This document shows, piece by piece, positions 1 to 5,835 of a stretch of DNA of 8,245 nucleotides. The notes under the pieces were generated by a model that was not told the origin of the DNA, ran no database searches, and saw nothing but the letters and a program-made list of their open reading frames with translations. Within the stretch, counting starts at the first letter, position 1; each line of letters opens with the position of its first letter. Both the position numbers and the translations under genes were made by a program. The DNA lies in contig JBJOII010000162.1 in NCBI GenBank assembly GCA_046047235.1, positions 1-8,245 on the forward strand, in the 5' to 3' direction. This DNA comes from JBMTVN01 sp046047235. Its GTDB lineage: Bacteria; Verrucomicrobiota; Verrucomicrobiia; Limisphaerales; JAHDYP01.

Positions 1-587
1 TCTTCTCCAGCCAACCCCTCCCCCATTCCAACCGCGAAAAGGAAATCCTCGACGTCCTCTCCACCATGGACGCCACCCAACGCCGCGGCAGTATGAGCGT
101 CCCCATGGCTGACGGCCGCATCCTCCGCCTCCTCGCAGAATCTATCCACGCCCAACACGTCGTCGAAATCGGCACCTCCATCGGCTACTCCAGCCTCTGG
201 TTCTGCCTCGCCCTCGAACAGACCCAAGGCAAACTCACGACCTACGAAATCGACCCCGGCCGCGCAGCCCAAGCCCGCGCCAACTTCAAACGCGCCCAAG
301 TCGAACATCTCGTCACTCTGGTCCAAGGCGATGCCCACCAGGAAGTCGCCCAACTCCAGGGATCCATCGACCTGCTCTTCCTCGATGCCGATAAGGAAGG
401 CTACCTCGATTACCTCCAGAAACTCCTCCCCAAACTCCGCCCGGGCGGACTCGTCATCGCCCATAATATGAACACCCGACAAGCCGACCCCAACTTCGTC
501 AAAGCCATCACCTCCAACCCCGCCCTCGAAACGCTCTTCCTCAACATGGAATCCTCCGGCATCGCCGTAACTCTCAAAAAACACTAA
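1..587 (+). CDS. Class I SAM-dependent O-methyltransferase (5' end outside window)
   Basis: The product probably transfers a methyl group from S-adenosylmethionine to a hydroxyl of a small acceptor, as in the COMT/CCoAMT/MdmC-like cytosolic O-methyltransferase family; the acceptor cannot be told. The frame is open from base 3 to the left edge and the residues before ATG 66 (REKEILDVLSTMDATQRRG) look like genuine family sequence, so the true start lies outside and ATG 66 is internal. Counting from that ATG, the SAM-binding motif VVEIGTSIGYSS is at residues 32-43, an acidic residue closing the second strand (YEID) at 60-63, LFLDADK at 104-110, and LRPGGLVIAHNM at 124-135. The usual 'ADN' metal-binding pair reads AHN here, so the second Asp ligand is His133, while Asp107 and Asp109 remain. 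The C-terminus (SSGIAVTLKKH) is complete. The permease starts 32 nt downstream on the same strand. Family assignment is secure; substrate is unknown. Confidence 0.9.
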   Translation, partial: FSSQPLPHSNREKEILDVLSTMDATQRRGSMSVPMADGRILRLLAESIHAQHVVEIGTSIGYSSLWFCLALEQTQGKLTTYEIDPGRAAQARANFKRAQVEHLVTLVQGDAHQEVAQLQGSIDLLFLDADKEGYLDYLQKLLPKLRPGGLVIAHNMNTRQADPNFVKAITSNPALETLFLNMESSGIAVTLKKH

Positions 588-603
588 CCCCAACCCACAA
601 AAA

Positions 604-617
604 GCCCAATACTGGGC
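604..617 (+). other. Small hairpin directly before the permease start
   Basis: GCCCA (604-608) and TGGGC (613-617) form a 5-bp perfect stem with a 4-nt loop, ending two bases before the permease ATG at 620. No Shine-Dalgarno-like sequence is visible between the methyltransferase stop and this ATG. The hairpin could affect initiation, or it may be chance in C-rich DNA. It has no T-run and is too weak to be a terminator. Confidence 0.3.
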
Positions 618-619
618 CC

Positions 620-1951
620 ATGCACCACAGTCCTAAACAGGTCCTCAACCTGTTCGACTCCACCTGCCTCATCGTCGGTATCATCATCGGTGCCGGGATC
701 TACCAAATGGCTCCCGATATCGCCAAAGGCACCCATGGCATCCCCGGCCTCTTCGGCATCTGGCTCCTCGGCGGCACCCTCTCGCTCTTCGGTGCCCTCA
801 GCTACGCAGAACTCGCCTCCGCCCTCCCCCAGGAAGGCGGCGACTACGTCTTCCTCAATCGAGCCTACGGACCCTGGGCCGGATTCCTCTTCGGTTGGGC
901 CCAGCTCGCCATCGTCCGCCCAGGAGATATCGCCGTCATGGCCTTCGCCTTCGCCACCTACGCCCGCACCCTCTGGGACCCCCTCGCCCACTCCGCCTAC
1001 CCCGTCATGCACCAAATCTACGCCGCCGCCGCCGTCATCATCCTCACCACCATCAATGTCCAGGGCGTCCGCCAAAGCAAATGGACCCAAAACCTCCTCA
1101 CCACCACTAAAGCCCTCGGCCTCCTCCTGATCGTCGCCGTTGCCCTCATCGCCGGACATTCCCACTCACCCACCCCACCCGCCCCCACGGAATCCAATCA
1201 GCTGCCCTTCAGCCTCGCCCTCATCTTCGTCCTCTTCACCTTCGGCGGATGGAACGAAATGGCCTACGTCGCCTCCGAAGTCCGAAACCCCGACCGCAAT
1301 ATCACCCGCGCTCTCATCATCGGCACCCTCTCAGTCACCACGCTCTACCTCCTCGCTAACTTCGCCTTCATCCATTCCCTCGGCTATCAAGGACTCCGCA
1401 ACTCCAACGCCGTCGCCACCGATACGGTCGCCACGCTCCTCCCTAACCTCGGCGCCACACTCATCAGCCTCCTCATCTGTATCTCCGCCCTCGGCGCCGT
1501 CAATGGACTCATCTTCACCGGCGCCCGCATCTCCTACGCCGTCGGCCAGGACCACCCCGCCTTCCAGGCCCTCGGCCAATGGCACCCCAAACTCCAAACC
1601 CCCGCCACCGCACTCCTCGTCCAAGGCGCCATCGCCCTGCTCCTCATCCTGCTCCTCGGCTCCTTCGTCAATGCCATCATCTATACCGCCGCTACGGTCT
1701 ATTCCTTCTACGCCGCCTCCACCATCGGGATCCTCATCCTCCGAAAAAAAGAACCTCACCTCCCCCGCCCCTTCCGCGTCCCAGGCTACCCCATCACCCC
1801 ACTCCTCTTCGCCGCCACCTGCCTCCTCCTCATCCAAAGCGCCGTCACCTATAAACCCCTCATCGCTATCGCCTCCGTCGCCCTCCTCGCCGCCGGCGCA
1901 ATCCTCCGGTCGCTCACCCGCCAACCCCACAAACCCCACCCCCAAACCTAA
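620..1951 (+). CDS. APC-superfamily amino acid permease (LAT/SLC7-like)
   Basis: This is an inner-membrane amino acid transporter or exchanger of the amino acid-polyamine-organocation superfamily. The 443-residue length is normal and about 12 hydrophobic segments can be seen. The first helix carries the unwound substrate-binding motif GIIIGAGIY (residues 20-28). It is followed by GALSYAELA (58-66), the loop PQEGGDYVFLNRAYGP (70-85), and GGWNEMAYVASEVRNP (209-224), which resembles the sixth-helix region and following loop of L-type (LAT) and SteT-like transporters. Residues 295-307 (NGLIFTGARISYA) and the TPATAL segment near 327 are also typical. ATG 620 is chosen because the N-terminus runs directly into helix 1; no ribosome binding site is evident. 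The gene follows the methyltransferase by 32 nt and may be co-transcribed. Its TAA overlaps the stop of the opposing phosphofructokinase. Substrate specificity cannot be read from sequence. Confidence 0.92.
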   Translation: MHHSPKQVLNLFDSTCLIVGIIIGAGIYQMAPDIAKGTHGIPGLFGIWLLGGTLSLFGALSYAELASALPQEGGDYVFLNRAYGPWAGFLFGWAQLAIVRPGDIAVMAFAFATYARTLWDPLAHSAYPVMHQIYAAAAVIILTTINVQGVRQSKWTQNLLTTTKALGLLLIVAVALIAGHSHSPTPPAPTESNQLPFSLALIFVLFTFGGWNEMAYVASEVRNPDRNITRALIIGTLSVTTLYLLANFAFIHSLGYQGLRNSNAVATDTVATLLPNLGATLISLLICISALGAVNGLIFTGARISYAVGQDHPAFQALGQWHPKLQTPATALLVQGAIALLLILLLGSFVNAIIYTAATVYSFYAASTIGILILRKKEPHLPRPFRVPGYPITPLLFAATCLLLIQSAVTYKPLIAIASVALLAAGAILRSLTRQPHKPHPQT

Positions 1952-3255
1952 ACCATCCGACGCGGCTGCCCCGTCGAAGCCAACACACTGTTCCATAACG
2001 GCCCCTCCGGATCCACCTGCCGCTTCTCGCTCACCGCCAGCCCAATCGGCACATGCACATAGGTGCCATTCAAAAAACCCACCACCAGGTTCGTCTTCCC
2101 CGCCATCCCCGCATGAACCGCACGCCGCGCCAAATCATCACATAAAATCGCATCATCCGGATTCGCCGGAACACTCCGAACCAAATAACTCGGATCAAAA
2201 TACTTCACGTCCACCGGCACCCGACGCCGCTTCATACCCCCCACAATCCGCTCCTTCAGGAAAATCCCAATGTCCCCCAGCCGACGATTGCCCGATGCAT
2301 CCAGCCCACCCCCATCCGCCTCCAACAAATCCTGCCCCGCCCCCTCCGCCACCGCCACCACAGCGTGCTTCCTCGACTTCAATCGACGCTCCAACGCCCC
2401 CAGAAATCCATTGCGCCCACCCAGCCCAAACCGAACCTCCGGAATCAAACAAAAATTCACCTCCTGACTCGCCAACGTCGCCGATGCCGCAACAAAACCC
2501 GCATGCCTCCCCATGATCTTCACCAAACCCACCCCGTTGTAAGCACTGTGCGCTTCCGCATGCGCACAAGCCAAGACCCCCGACGCAACCGCCATCGCCG
2601 TCGATACCCCAAAGGTCCGCGTCATATACATCACGTCGTTGTCAATGGTCTTCGGTATCCCCACCACCGCCAGCCGAACCCCACGCTTCAATGCCTCCTC
2701 AGCCAACTCCCGCGCCCCACGCAACGTCCCATCCCCACCCACACAAAATAAAATGTTCACCCCCCTCGATACCAAATAGTCCACCATCACCCCAATCGGC
2801 TGCGGACCCCGCGATGACCCCAATAATGTCCCCCCCTCCTGATGAATGTCCTCCACCATGTCCGGAGTCAAAGCCCATGGCTCCTCCCCCACCCGGGGAT
2901 TCAAACCCGCATACCCATACCGAATCCCCAAAACCCTCCGCACCCCGTAGTTGTGATAAAGCTCTAAAAACACCGACCGAATCACGTTGTTCAACCCGGG
3001 ACACAAACCCCCACACGTCACCACCGCCGCCACAGTCCGCTTCGGATTGAAAAACACCTTCTCCCTCGGCCCCGCCTTCTCAAAGACCAACTCCCTCCCC
3101 GCATCTTCACCCCCCAAAACCTCCGTCCCCTGCCGCACCCTCACCCCATCCCCAACAAACGGCCCCGCCCACCCACAGCCAGTGTGCTCAGCGTGTAACG
3201 GCGACGTATACAAAGCCGCCCCCAACGTCGTAATCGAGGTGTCTATGTGGGACAT
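1948..3255 (-). CDS. pfkA: 6-phosphofructokinase, plant/trypanosome-like ATP-type
   Basis: The enzyme phosphorylates fructose 6-phosphate to fructose 1,6-bisphosphate, the committing step of glycolysis, in the cytosol. From ATG 3255 the protein has 435 residues, longer than the roughly 320 of E. coli PfkA, with an N-terminal extension as in plant and trypanosomatid enzymes. Key segments are VTCGGLCPGLNNVIR (79-93), CVGGDGTLRGA (171-181), GIPKTIDNDV (199-208, Asp205 the presumed catalytic base), KIMGRHAGFVA (246-256) and VAEGAGQDL (302-310). The phosphoryl-donor positions read Gly in GGDGT (E. coli 104) and Lys in PKTIDND (E. coli 124). Gly104 is known to mark ATP rather than pyrophosphate use, and Lys124 occurs in plant and trypanosome ATP enzymes, so ATP use is inferred. 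The frame extends upstream to a TTG at 3306, adding 17 residues; ATG 3255 is preferred, although no good Shine-Dalgarno is visible. The gene lies 108 nt downstream of the second prepilin and meets the permease stop to stop. Confidence 0.93.
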   Translation of the reverse strand: MSHIDTSITTLGAALYTSPLHAEHTGCGWAGPFVGDGVRVRQGTEVLGGEDAGRELVFEKAGPREKVFFNPKRTVAAVVTCGGLCPGLNNVIRSVFLELYHNYGVRRVLGIRYGYAGLNPRVGEEPWALTPDMVEDIHQEGGTLLGSSRGPQPIGVMVDYLVSRGVNILFCVGGDGTLRGARELAEEALKRGVRLAVVGIPKTIDNDVMYMTRTFGVSTAMAVASGVLACAHAEAHSAYNGVGLVKIMGRHAGFVAASATLASQEVNFCLIPEVRFGLGGRNGFLGALERRLKSRKHAVVAVAEGAGQDLLEADGGGLDASGNRRLGDIGIFLKERIVGGMKRRRVPVDVKYFDPSYLVRSVPANPDDAILCDDLARRAVHAGMAGKTNLVVGFLNGTYVHVPIGLAVSEKRQVDPEGPLWNSVLASTGQPRRMV

Positions 3256-3363
3256 CAGATATTCAGGTTGACCTGCCCCCAACCAACTCACGCCCTCCCC
3301 CCACAATCAAGGCGGAACTACAGGTCACCCAAACAGGACTTCCCCGGGATTCTCAGATACCCA

Positions 3364-3756
3364 CTAAGGCTCAAACTCCAACGTCAACTCCGTCCCCACC
3401 GGCAAATCCACCAACGCTTGCATCAACGTCGCACTCGACCTCTCCCCCACCGGATTCACGTTGTACACCTCACCCGCTACCGGCTCAGGAAAAACCTCCC
3501 CCTTCAAATACGGCTCCAAATCCAACTGATCCACCACAGTCCCGCTCGCCGCCCTGTTCTCCGTCGCCCATACCCCCTTGCTGTCCTCAATAATCCTCAG
3601 GTTGCTCCGTATCACCTCAATACACGAACGCTCCCGCGCCCGCATCGCATTCGGAATCACCAACGCCGCAAGTAAACCAATGATCGCTACCACAATCATG
3701 ATCTCCACCAGCGTAAATCCCCCTCGCCCCACGCCACACATATCCTTTGTCCTCAT
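3364..3756 (-). CDS. Type IV prepilin/pseudopilin-like protein, second copy
   Basis: This is a secreted, membrane-anchored pilin-like subunit, expected to be cleaved and N-methylated by a PilD-type prepilin peptidase and assembled by a type IV pilus or type II secretion machine. The leader is followed by GG^FTLVEIMIVVAIIGLL, with the conserved Glu at position 5 of the mature protein, and a hydrophobic helix up to about residue 35. The mature part is 117 residues, which is short. It is about 72% identical without gaps (84 of 117 positions by eye) to the product at 3961-4344. It ends in the conserved YNVNPVG...SATL...LVDLP.GTELTL region. Two starts are possible. ATG 3756 gives a 13-residue leader with Arg and Lys, like the paralogue's MR start. 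ATG 3741 gives an 8-residue leader and sits 9 nt after a GAGG. It has only one Cys in the mature part where the paralogue has two. Whether it builds pili or a secretion pseudopilus is unknown. Confidence 0.9.
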   Translation of the reverse strand: MRTKDMCGVGRGGFTLVEIMIVVAIIGLLAALVIPNAMRARERSCIEVIRSNLRIIEDSKGVWATENRAASGTVVDQLDLEPYLKGEVFPEPVAGEVYNVNPVGERSSATLMQALVDLPVGTELTLEFEP

Positions 3757-3872
3757 CTCAACTCATCCAAAATACATCAACTAACTCGCTCTCCCCCCGC
3801 ACACCCACATAATCACGGAAAATGCGCTTCACCGCCATACGAAGCCCATCTCACAGGCTTTTCCCCACCCCC

Positions 3873-3905
3873 ATTAAAAACGGCGGGTCCGTCAAGGACC
3901 CGCCG
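3873..3905 (-). terminator. Rho-independent terminator of the first prepilin
   Basis: CGGCGGGTCC (3881-3890) and GGACCCGCCG (3896-3905) form a perfect 10-bp GC-rich stem with a 5-nt loop. On the minus strand the stem is followed at once by TTTTTAAT (complement of 3873-3880). It lies about 55 nt beyond the stop of the prepilin at 3961-4344 and before the start of the next prepilin. It should separate the two transcripts wholly or partly. Confidence 0.93.
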
Positions 3906-3960
3906 ACTGAAGAGAGAACCAAGACCTCCATGCCCCGAGGCCAGCAACCTACAGGACAAC

Positions 3961-4344
3961 CTAGTTCTCAGAGCTTAAAGTCAATTCCGTCCCCTCCGGT
4001 AAATCCACCAGACTCTGATTCAAAGTCGCCGATGCCAAAACACCCACCGGATTGACGTTGTATGTCTCTCCCGCAACCGGCTGCGGCAACTGCTCCCCCT
4101 TGATGTAAGCCACCAAATCCGCAATGTCCGGCTCCGCACCCGAGTCCACCCGGCGCTCCATCGCCCAAATACACTTGCTGTCCTCAATAATCCTCAGGTT
4201 GCTCTGAATGGTCTCAATGCAGGCCCTCTCCCTCGCCCGCATCGCATGCGGCGCCACCAGCGCCGTCAATAAACCAATGATCGCCACAACAATCATGATC
4301 TCCACTAAGGTGAATCCGCCGGTCTTCTTCTGTCGAATACGCAT
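3961..4344 (-). CDS. Type IV prepilin/pseudopilin-like protein, first copy
   Basis: This 127-residue prepilin has a basic leader (MRIRQKKTGG, residues 1-10), the cleavage site GG^FTLVE, and an N-terminal hydrophobic helix (about 11-31) that anchors the subunit in the inner membrane before assembly. The mature protein is 117 residues with Glu at mature position 5, two Cys (42 and 58, within ACIE and SKCIW), and the tail YNVNPVG (95-101) to LTLSSEN. The start is well supported: GAGG lies 5 nt upstream of ATG 4344. It is the closer of the two paralogues to the large intergenic region, with a sigma-54-like promoter about 125 nt upstream, and it has its own strong terminator. It is therefore probably transcribed alone and at a higher level than the second copy. 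Small size and missing disulfide loop landmarks make a bundle-forming major pilin uncertain; a type II secretion-like minor subunit is the alternative. Confidence 0.92.
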   Translation of the reverse strand: MRIRQKKTGGFTLVEIMIVVAIIGLLTALVAPHAMRARERACIETIQSNLRIIEDSKCIWAMERRVDSGAEPDIADLVAYIKGEQLPQPVAGETYNVNPVGVLASATLNQSLVDLPEGTELTLSSEN

Positions 4345-4349
4345 ACTTA

Positions 4350-4353
4350 CCTC
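4350..4353 (-). promoter_or_regulatory. Shine-Dalgarno of the first prepilin
   Basis: The minus strand reads GAGG-TAAGT-ATG, a 5-nt spacing that supports ATG 4344 as the start. Few other starts in this window have a site this clear. Confidence 0.7.
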
Positions 4354-4467
4354 GACTGTTTGGTTACTGCTTATTTAAACCCCTCTTCCAGAGGAGCCCC
4401 GCGGCCTGAGGGTTGTGACTCCAAACATCTTCCGCACAACCTGAACTCAAACCAACTCCCGATATTT

Positions 4468-4483
4468 AGCAGAGGGCATGCCA
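4468..4483 (-). promoter_or_regulatory. Candidate sigma-54 (RpoN) promoter for the first prepilin
   Basis: On the minus strand the sequence is TGGCAT-GCCCT-CTGCT. Compared with the -24/-12 consensus TGGCAC-N5-TTGCW it keeps the essential GG and GC at exactly the right spacing, with mismatches only at the sixth base and the first base of the -12 block. The start of transcription would fall near 4457, giving a leader of about 113 nt to ATG 4344. Pilin genes in several proteobacteria are known to use sigma-54, which fits, but no activator gene is in the window. Confidence 0.55.
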
Positions 4484-4550
4484 TGCTTAGGCAGCCCGTG
4501 ACGCAAGGTGTTGGTTATGAACTTATTGCCTAAGACGCATGTCGTATGCC
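4475..4550. repeat. Imperfect inverted repeat overlapping the -24 element
   Basis: The arm at 4475-4493 (GGCATGCCATGCTTAGGCA) pairs with the arm at 4527-4550. GGCAT, CATGC and TTAGGCA match in order, 17 pairs in all, interrupted by a 2/4-nt internal loop and a 3-nt bulge. The spacer is 33 nt. The left arm overlaps the -24 part of the promoter candidate, so a protein bound here could block or help RNA polymerase. It could instead be a structured RNA if transcribed. Confidence 0.55.
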
Positions 4551-4652
4551 ACGCCAGCTTCCAAAAACTATCGCCCCCCCTAGGTCGCTCACCTGGAAAG
4601 GGATACAAAGGAAGAACTCTGGCTCACCCAAATCCACTGATTTTAAACCACA

Positions 4653-4668
4653 TAAGACAGGCGTCTTA
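4653..4668. promoter_or_regulatory. Perfect dyad TAAGAC-N4-GTCTTA, possible activator site
   Basis: TAAGAC (4653-4658) and GTCTTA (4663-4668) are perfect inverted half-sites around AGGC. The extended half TAAGACGC (minus strand, 4661-4668) recurs on the plus strand at 4531-4538. The dyad lies roughly 200 bp upstream of the predicted prepilin transcription start, a distance usual for enhancer-binding proteins acting on sigma-54 promoters. The role is inferred. Confidence 0.4.
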
Positions 4669-4781
4669 CGCAATTAGGCCCGTCACTTTTCCTAATAAAA
4701 CCCTAAAGCCCCGCACCCCAAATGCCGTTACCACTTTCTGCACACGGGATGTCCCACCGCCTGTCCATTCTTCCTGACCAC

Positions 4782-5816
4782 TCACCCCCGCACCTCACTG
4801 AATAACTGCCGAATCACCTCCTCGATCGGCACCTCCTGGATATCCATGTCCATCACCGGCAATCGATCCAGCAAGACCTTGCAGGCCGAAATCACCTGAT
4901 CCCGCCGCACACTCAAACGCACACTCCCGGGATCGCTTTCCACCACCTCCCCCAACGCAGATAAGTCACACTCCGGTCGCCCCACGCCCGGATCTAAATG
5001 AATCGTGATCACTTTCCTCCTCGCAAACCGGTCGAAAATCTCCGCCAACGCCCCGTCAAAACAAATCCTCCCCCGATCAATCACAATCACCCGACGACAT
5101 AACTCCTGAATGTCCGCCATGTAATGGCTCGTCAGTAAAATCGTCGTCCGCTTCGTAGCATTGTAATGACGAATAAAATCCCGTACCGCCTTCTGTGAAA
5201 TCACATCCAACCCAATGGTAGGCTCATCAAGAAACAGCACCCGTGGCTCATGCAACAACGCCGCAATCAATTCCATCTTCATCCGCTCCCCCAAAGACAA
5301 CTCCCGCACCATCGTCCCCAGCTTATCCCCCACCCCCAGCAACTCCGTCATCTCCCCCACGGTCCGTAACATCCGCCCACGCTCAATACCGTAAATCCGC
5401 GCATTCAGCTCAAATGATTCCCGCGCCGGCAAATCCCACCAAAGCTGATTCTTCTGCCCCAATAATAAAGCAAACTGCCTCCGATACCCGTCCCGCCGCT
5501 CCCACGGCACATAGCCAAATACCCGGGCCTCCCCACCCGTCGGATATAATAAACCCGCCAACATCTTCAGCGTGGTCGTCTTCCCCGCACCATTAGGCCC
5601 CAAAAAACCCACCAACTCCCCCTCCTCAACCCGAAATGAAATCCCCTTAACCGCCTCCACCAATTCGTGCTCCCGCCATACCAACCCCCGCAATGCCCCA
5701 CGTAAACCCGGCCGCTTCCGGTAAACCCGAAAAGAACGGCTCAACGCTTCAACCTCAATCACCCCCGCAACAGATGCATCCGATTTCACTCCCCACAGAC
5801 TACGCAGAACCCCCAA
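4782..5816 (-). CDS. ABC-2-type exporter ATP-binding protein (COG4586-like)
   Basis: This is the ATPase subunit of an ABC transporter, expected on the cytoplasmic face of the membrane with ABC-2-type permeases. In the 344-residue reading, Walker A GPNGAGKTT is at 73-81, the Q-loop in GQKNQLWWDLP (120-130), the signature LSLGE at 173-177, Walker B VLFLDEP at 193-199 and the H-loop His at 231 (LLTSHYM). The long N-terminal part with SFRVYRKRPGLRGALRGL, and QLWWDLP, are typical of the COG4586 subgroup. A C-terminal domain of about 80 residues follows. The start is unsure: TTG 5816, 19 nt after the cheB stop, is the longest reading, but GTG 5762 (VIEVEALSRSF) matches where relatives usually begin. 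It probably shares the transcript of cheB. Relatives normally sit next to two permease genes; none follows here, so substrate and partner are unknown. Confidence 0.9.
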   Translation of the reverse strand: MGVLRSLWGVKSDASVAGVIEVEALSRSFRVYRKRPGLRGALRGLVWREHELVEAVKGISFRVEEGELVGFLGPNGAGKTTTLKMLAGLLYPTGGEARVFGYVPWERRDGYRRQFALLLGQKNQLWWDLPARESFELNARIYGIERGRMLRTVGEMTELLGVGDKLGTMVRELSLGERMKMELIAALLHEPRVLFLDEPTIGLDVISQKAVRDFIRHYNATKRTTILLTSHYMADIQELCRRVIVIDRGRICFDGALAEIFDRFARRKVITIHLDPGVGRPECDLSALGEVVESDPGSVRLSVRRDQVISACKVLLDRLPVMDMDIQEVPIEEVIRQLFSEVRG

Positions 5817-5835
5817 ACCACCGCAACCAGCCAGC

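Larger units (their letters stand above)
4345..4781. other. 437-bp intergenic control region between ABC gene and prepilins
   Basis: No convincing gene was found on either strand. The stretch differs from its surroundings: over 4441-4560 C and G are nearly balanced (32 C, 29 G by hand count), whereas coding rows have more than twice as much C as G, and parts are AT-richer. It contains a sigma-54-like promoter facing the prepilins, a dyad (TAAGAC-N4-GTCTTA), a long imperfect inverted repeat, and a small hairpin at 4382-4394 (CCTCT/AGAGG) that would lie in the prepilin leader RNA. The frame at 4508-4777 plus lacks the C-ending codon use of the real plus-strand genes. No terminator is visible for the ABC gene that ends at 4782. 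Confidence 0.7.

Noticed and set aside
584..1165. Minus-strand Gly/Glu/Asp-rich frame, and a similar one at 1331-1996
   Set aside because: Both are antisense to the permease and low in complexity; they are shadows created by the C-rich plus strand.
1140..2516. 458-codon plus-strand frame made mostly of Ser and Pro
   Set aside because: It overlaps the permease in another frame and then runs antisense to the phosphofructokinase. The Ser/Pro-rich translation is what C-rich DNA gives out of frame.
3256..3306. N-terminal extension of the phosphofructokinase to TTG 3306
   Set aside because: The 17 extra residues show no family similarity I can recognise, and an ATG at 3255 gives a normal protein.
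3841..3862. AAGCC/GGCTT hairpin followed by TTTT on the plus strand
   Set aside because: The stem is 5-6 bp with a 9-nt loop, and no plus-strand gene precedes it; too weak to call a terminator.
3757..3872. Promoter for the second prepilin (weak -24/-12-like TGGGCTTCGTATGGC on the minus strand)
   Set aside because: Only GG and GC match at the right spacing, most of the consensus fails, and no sigma-70 pair with proper spacing was seen.
4475..4680. Possible integron attC site or CRISPR-like array from the TAAG/CTTA-rich inverted repeats
   Set aside because: No RYYYAAC/GTTRRRY core pair frames the structure, no integrase is present, and the repeats are not regularly spaced.
4508..4777. Plus-strand ORF of 89 codons in the intergenic region (GTG 4508 or ATG 4517)
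   Set aside because: It resembles no family I know. Its codons do not show the C-ending preference of the real plus-strand genes, and it runs through the inverted repeat and dyad. Probably a chance open frame.
4741..4781. Terminator for the ABC gene (GGGA/TCCC near 4745-4754)
   Set aside because: A 4-bp stem with a 2-nt loop and no following T-run on the minus strand cannot act as an intrinsic terminator.
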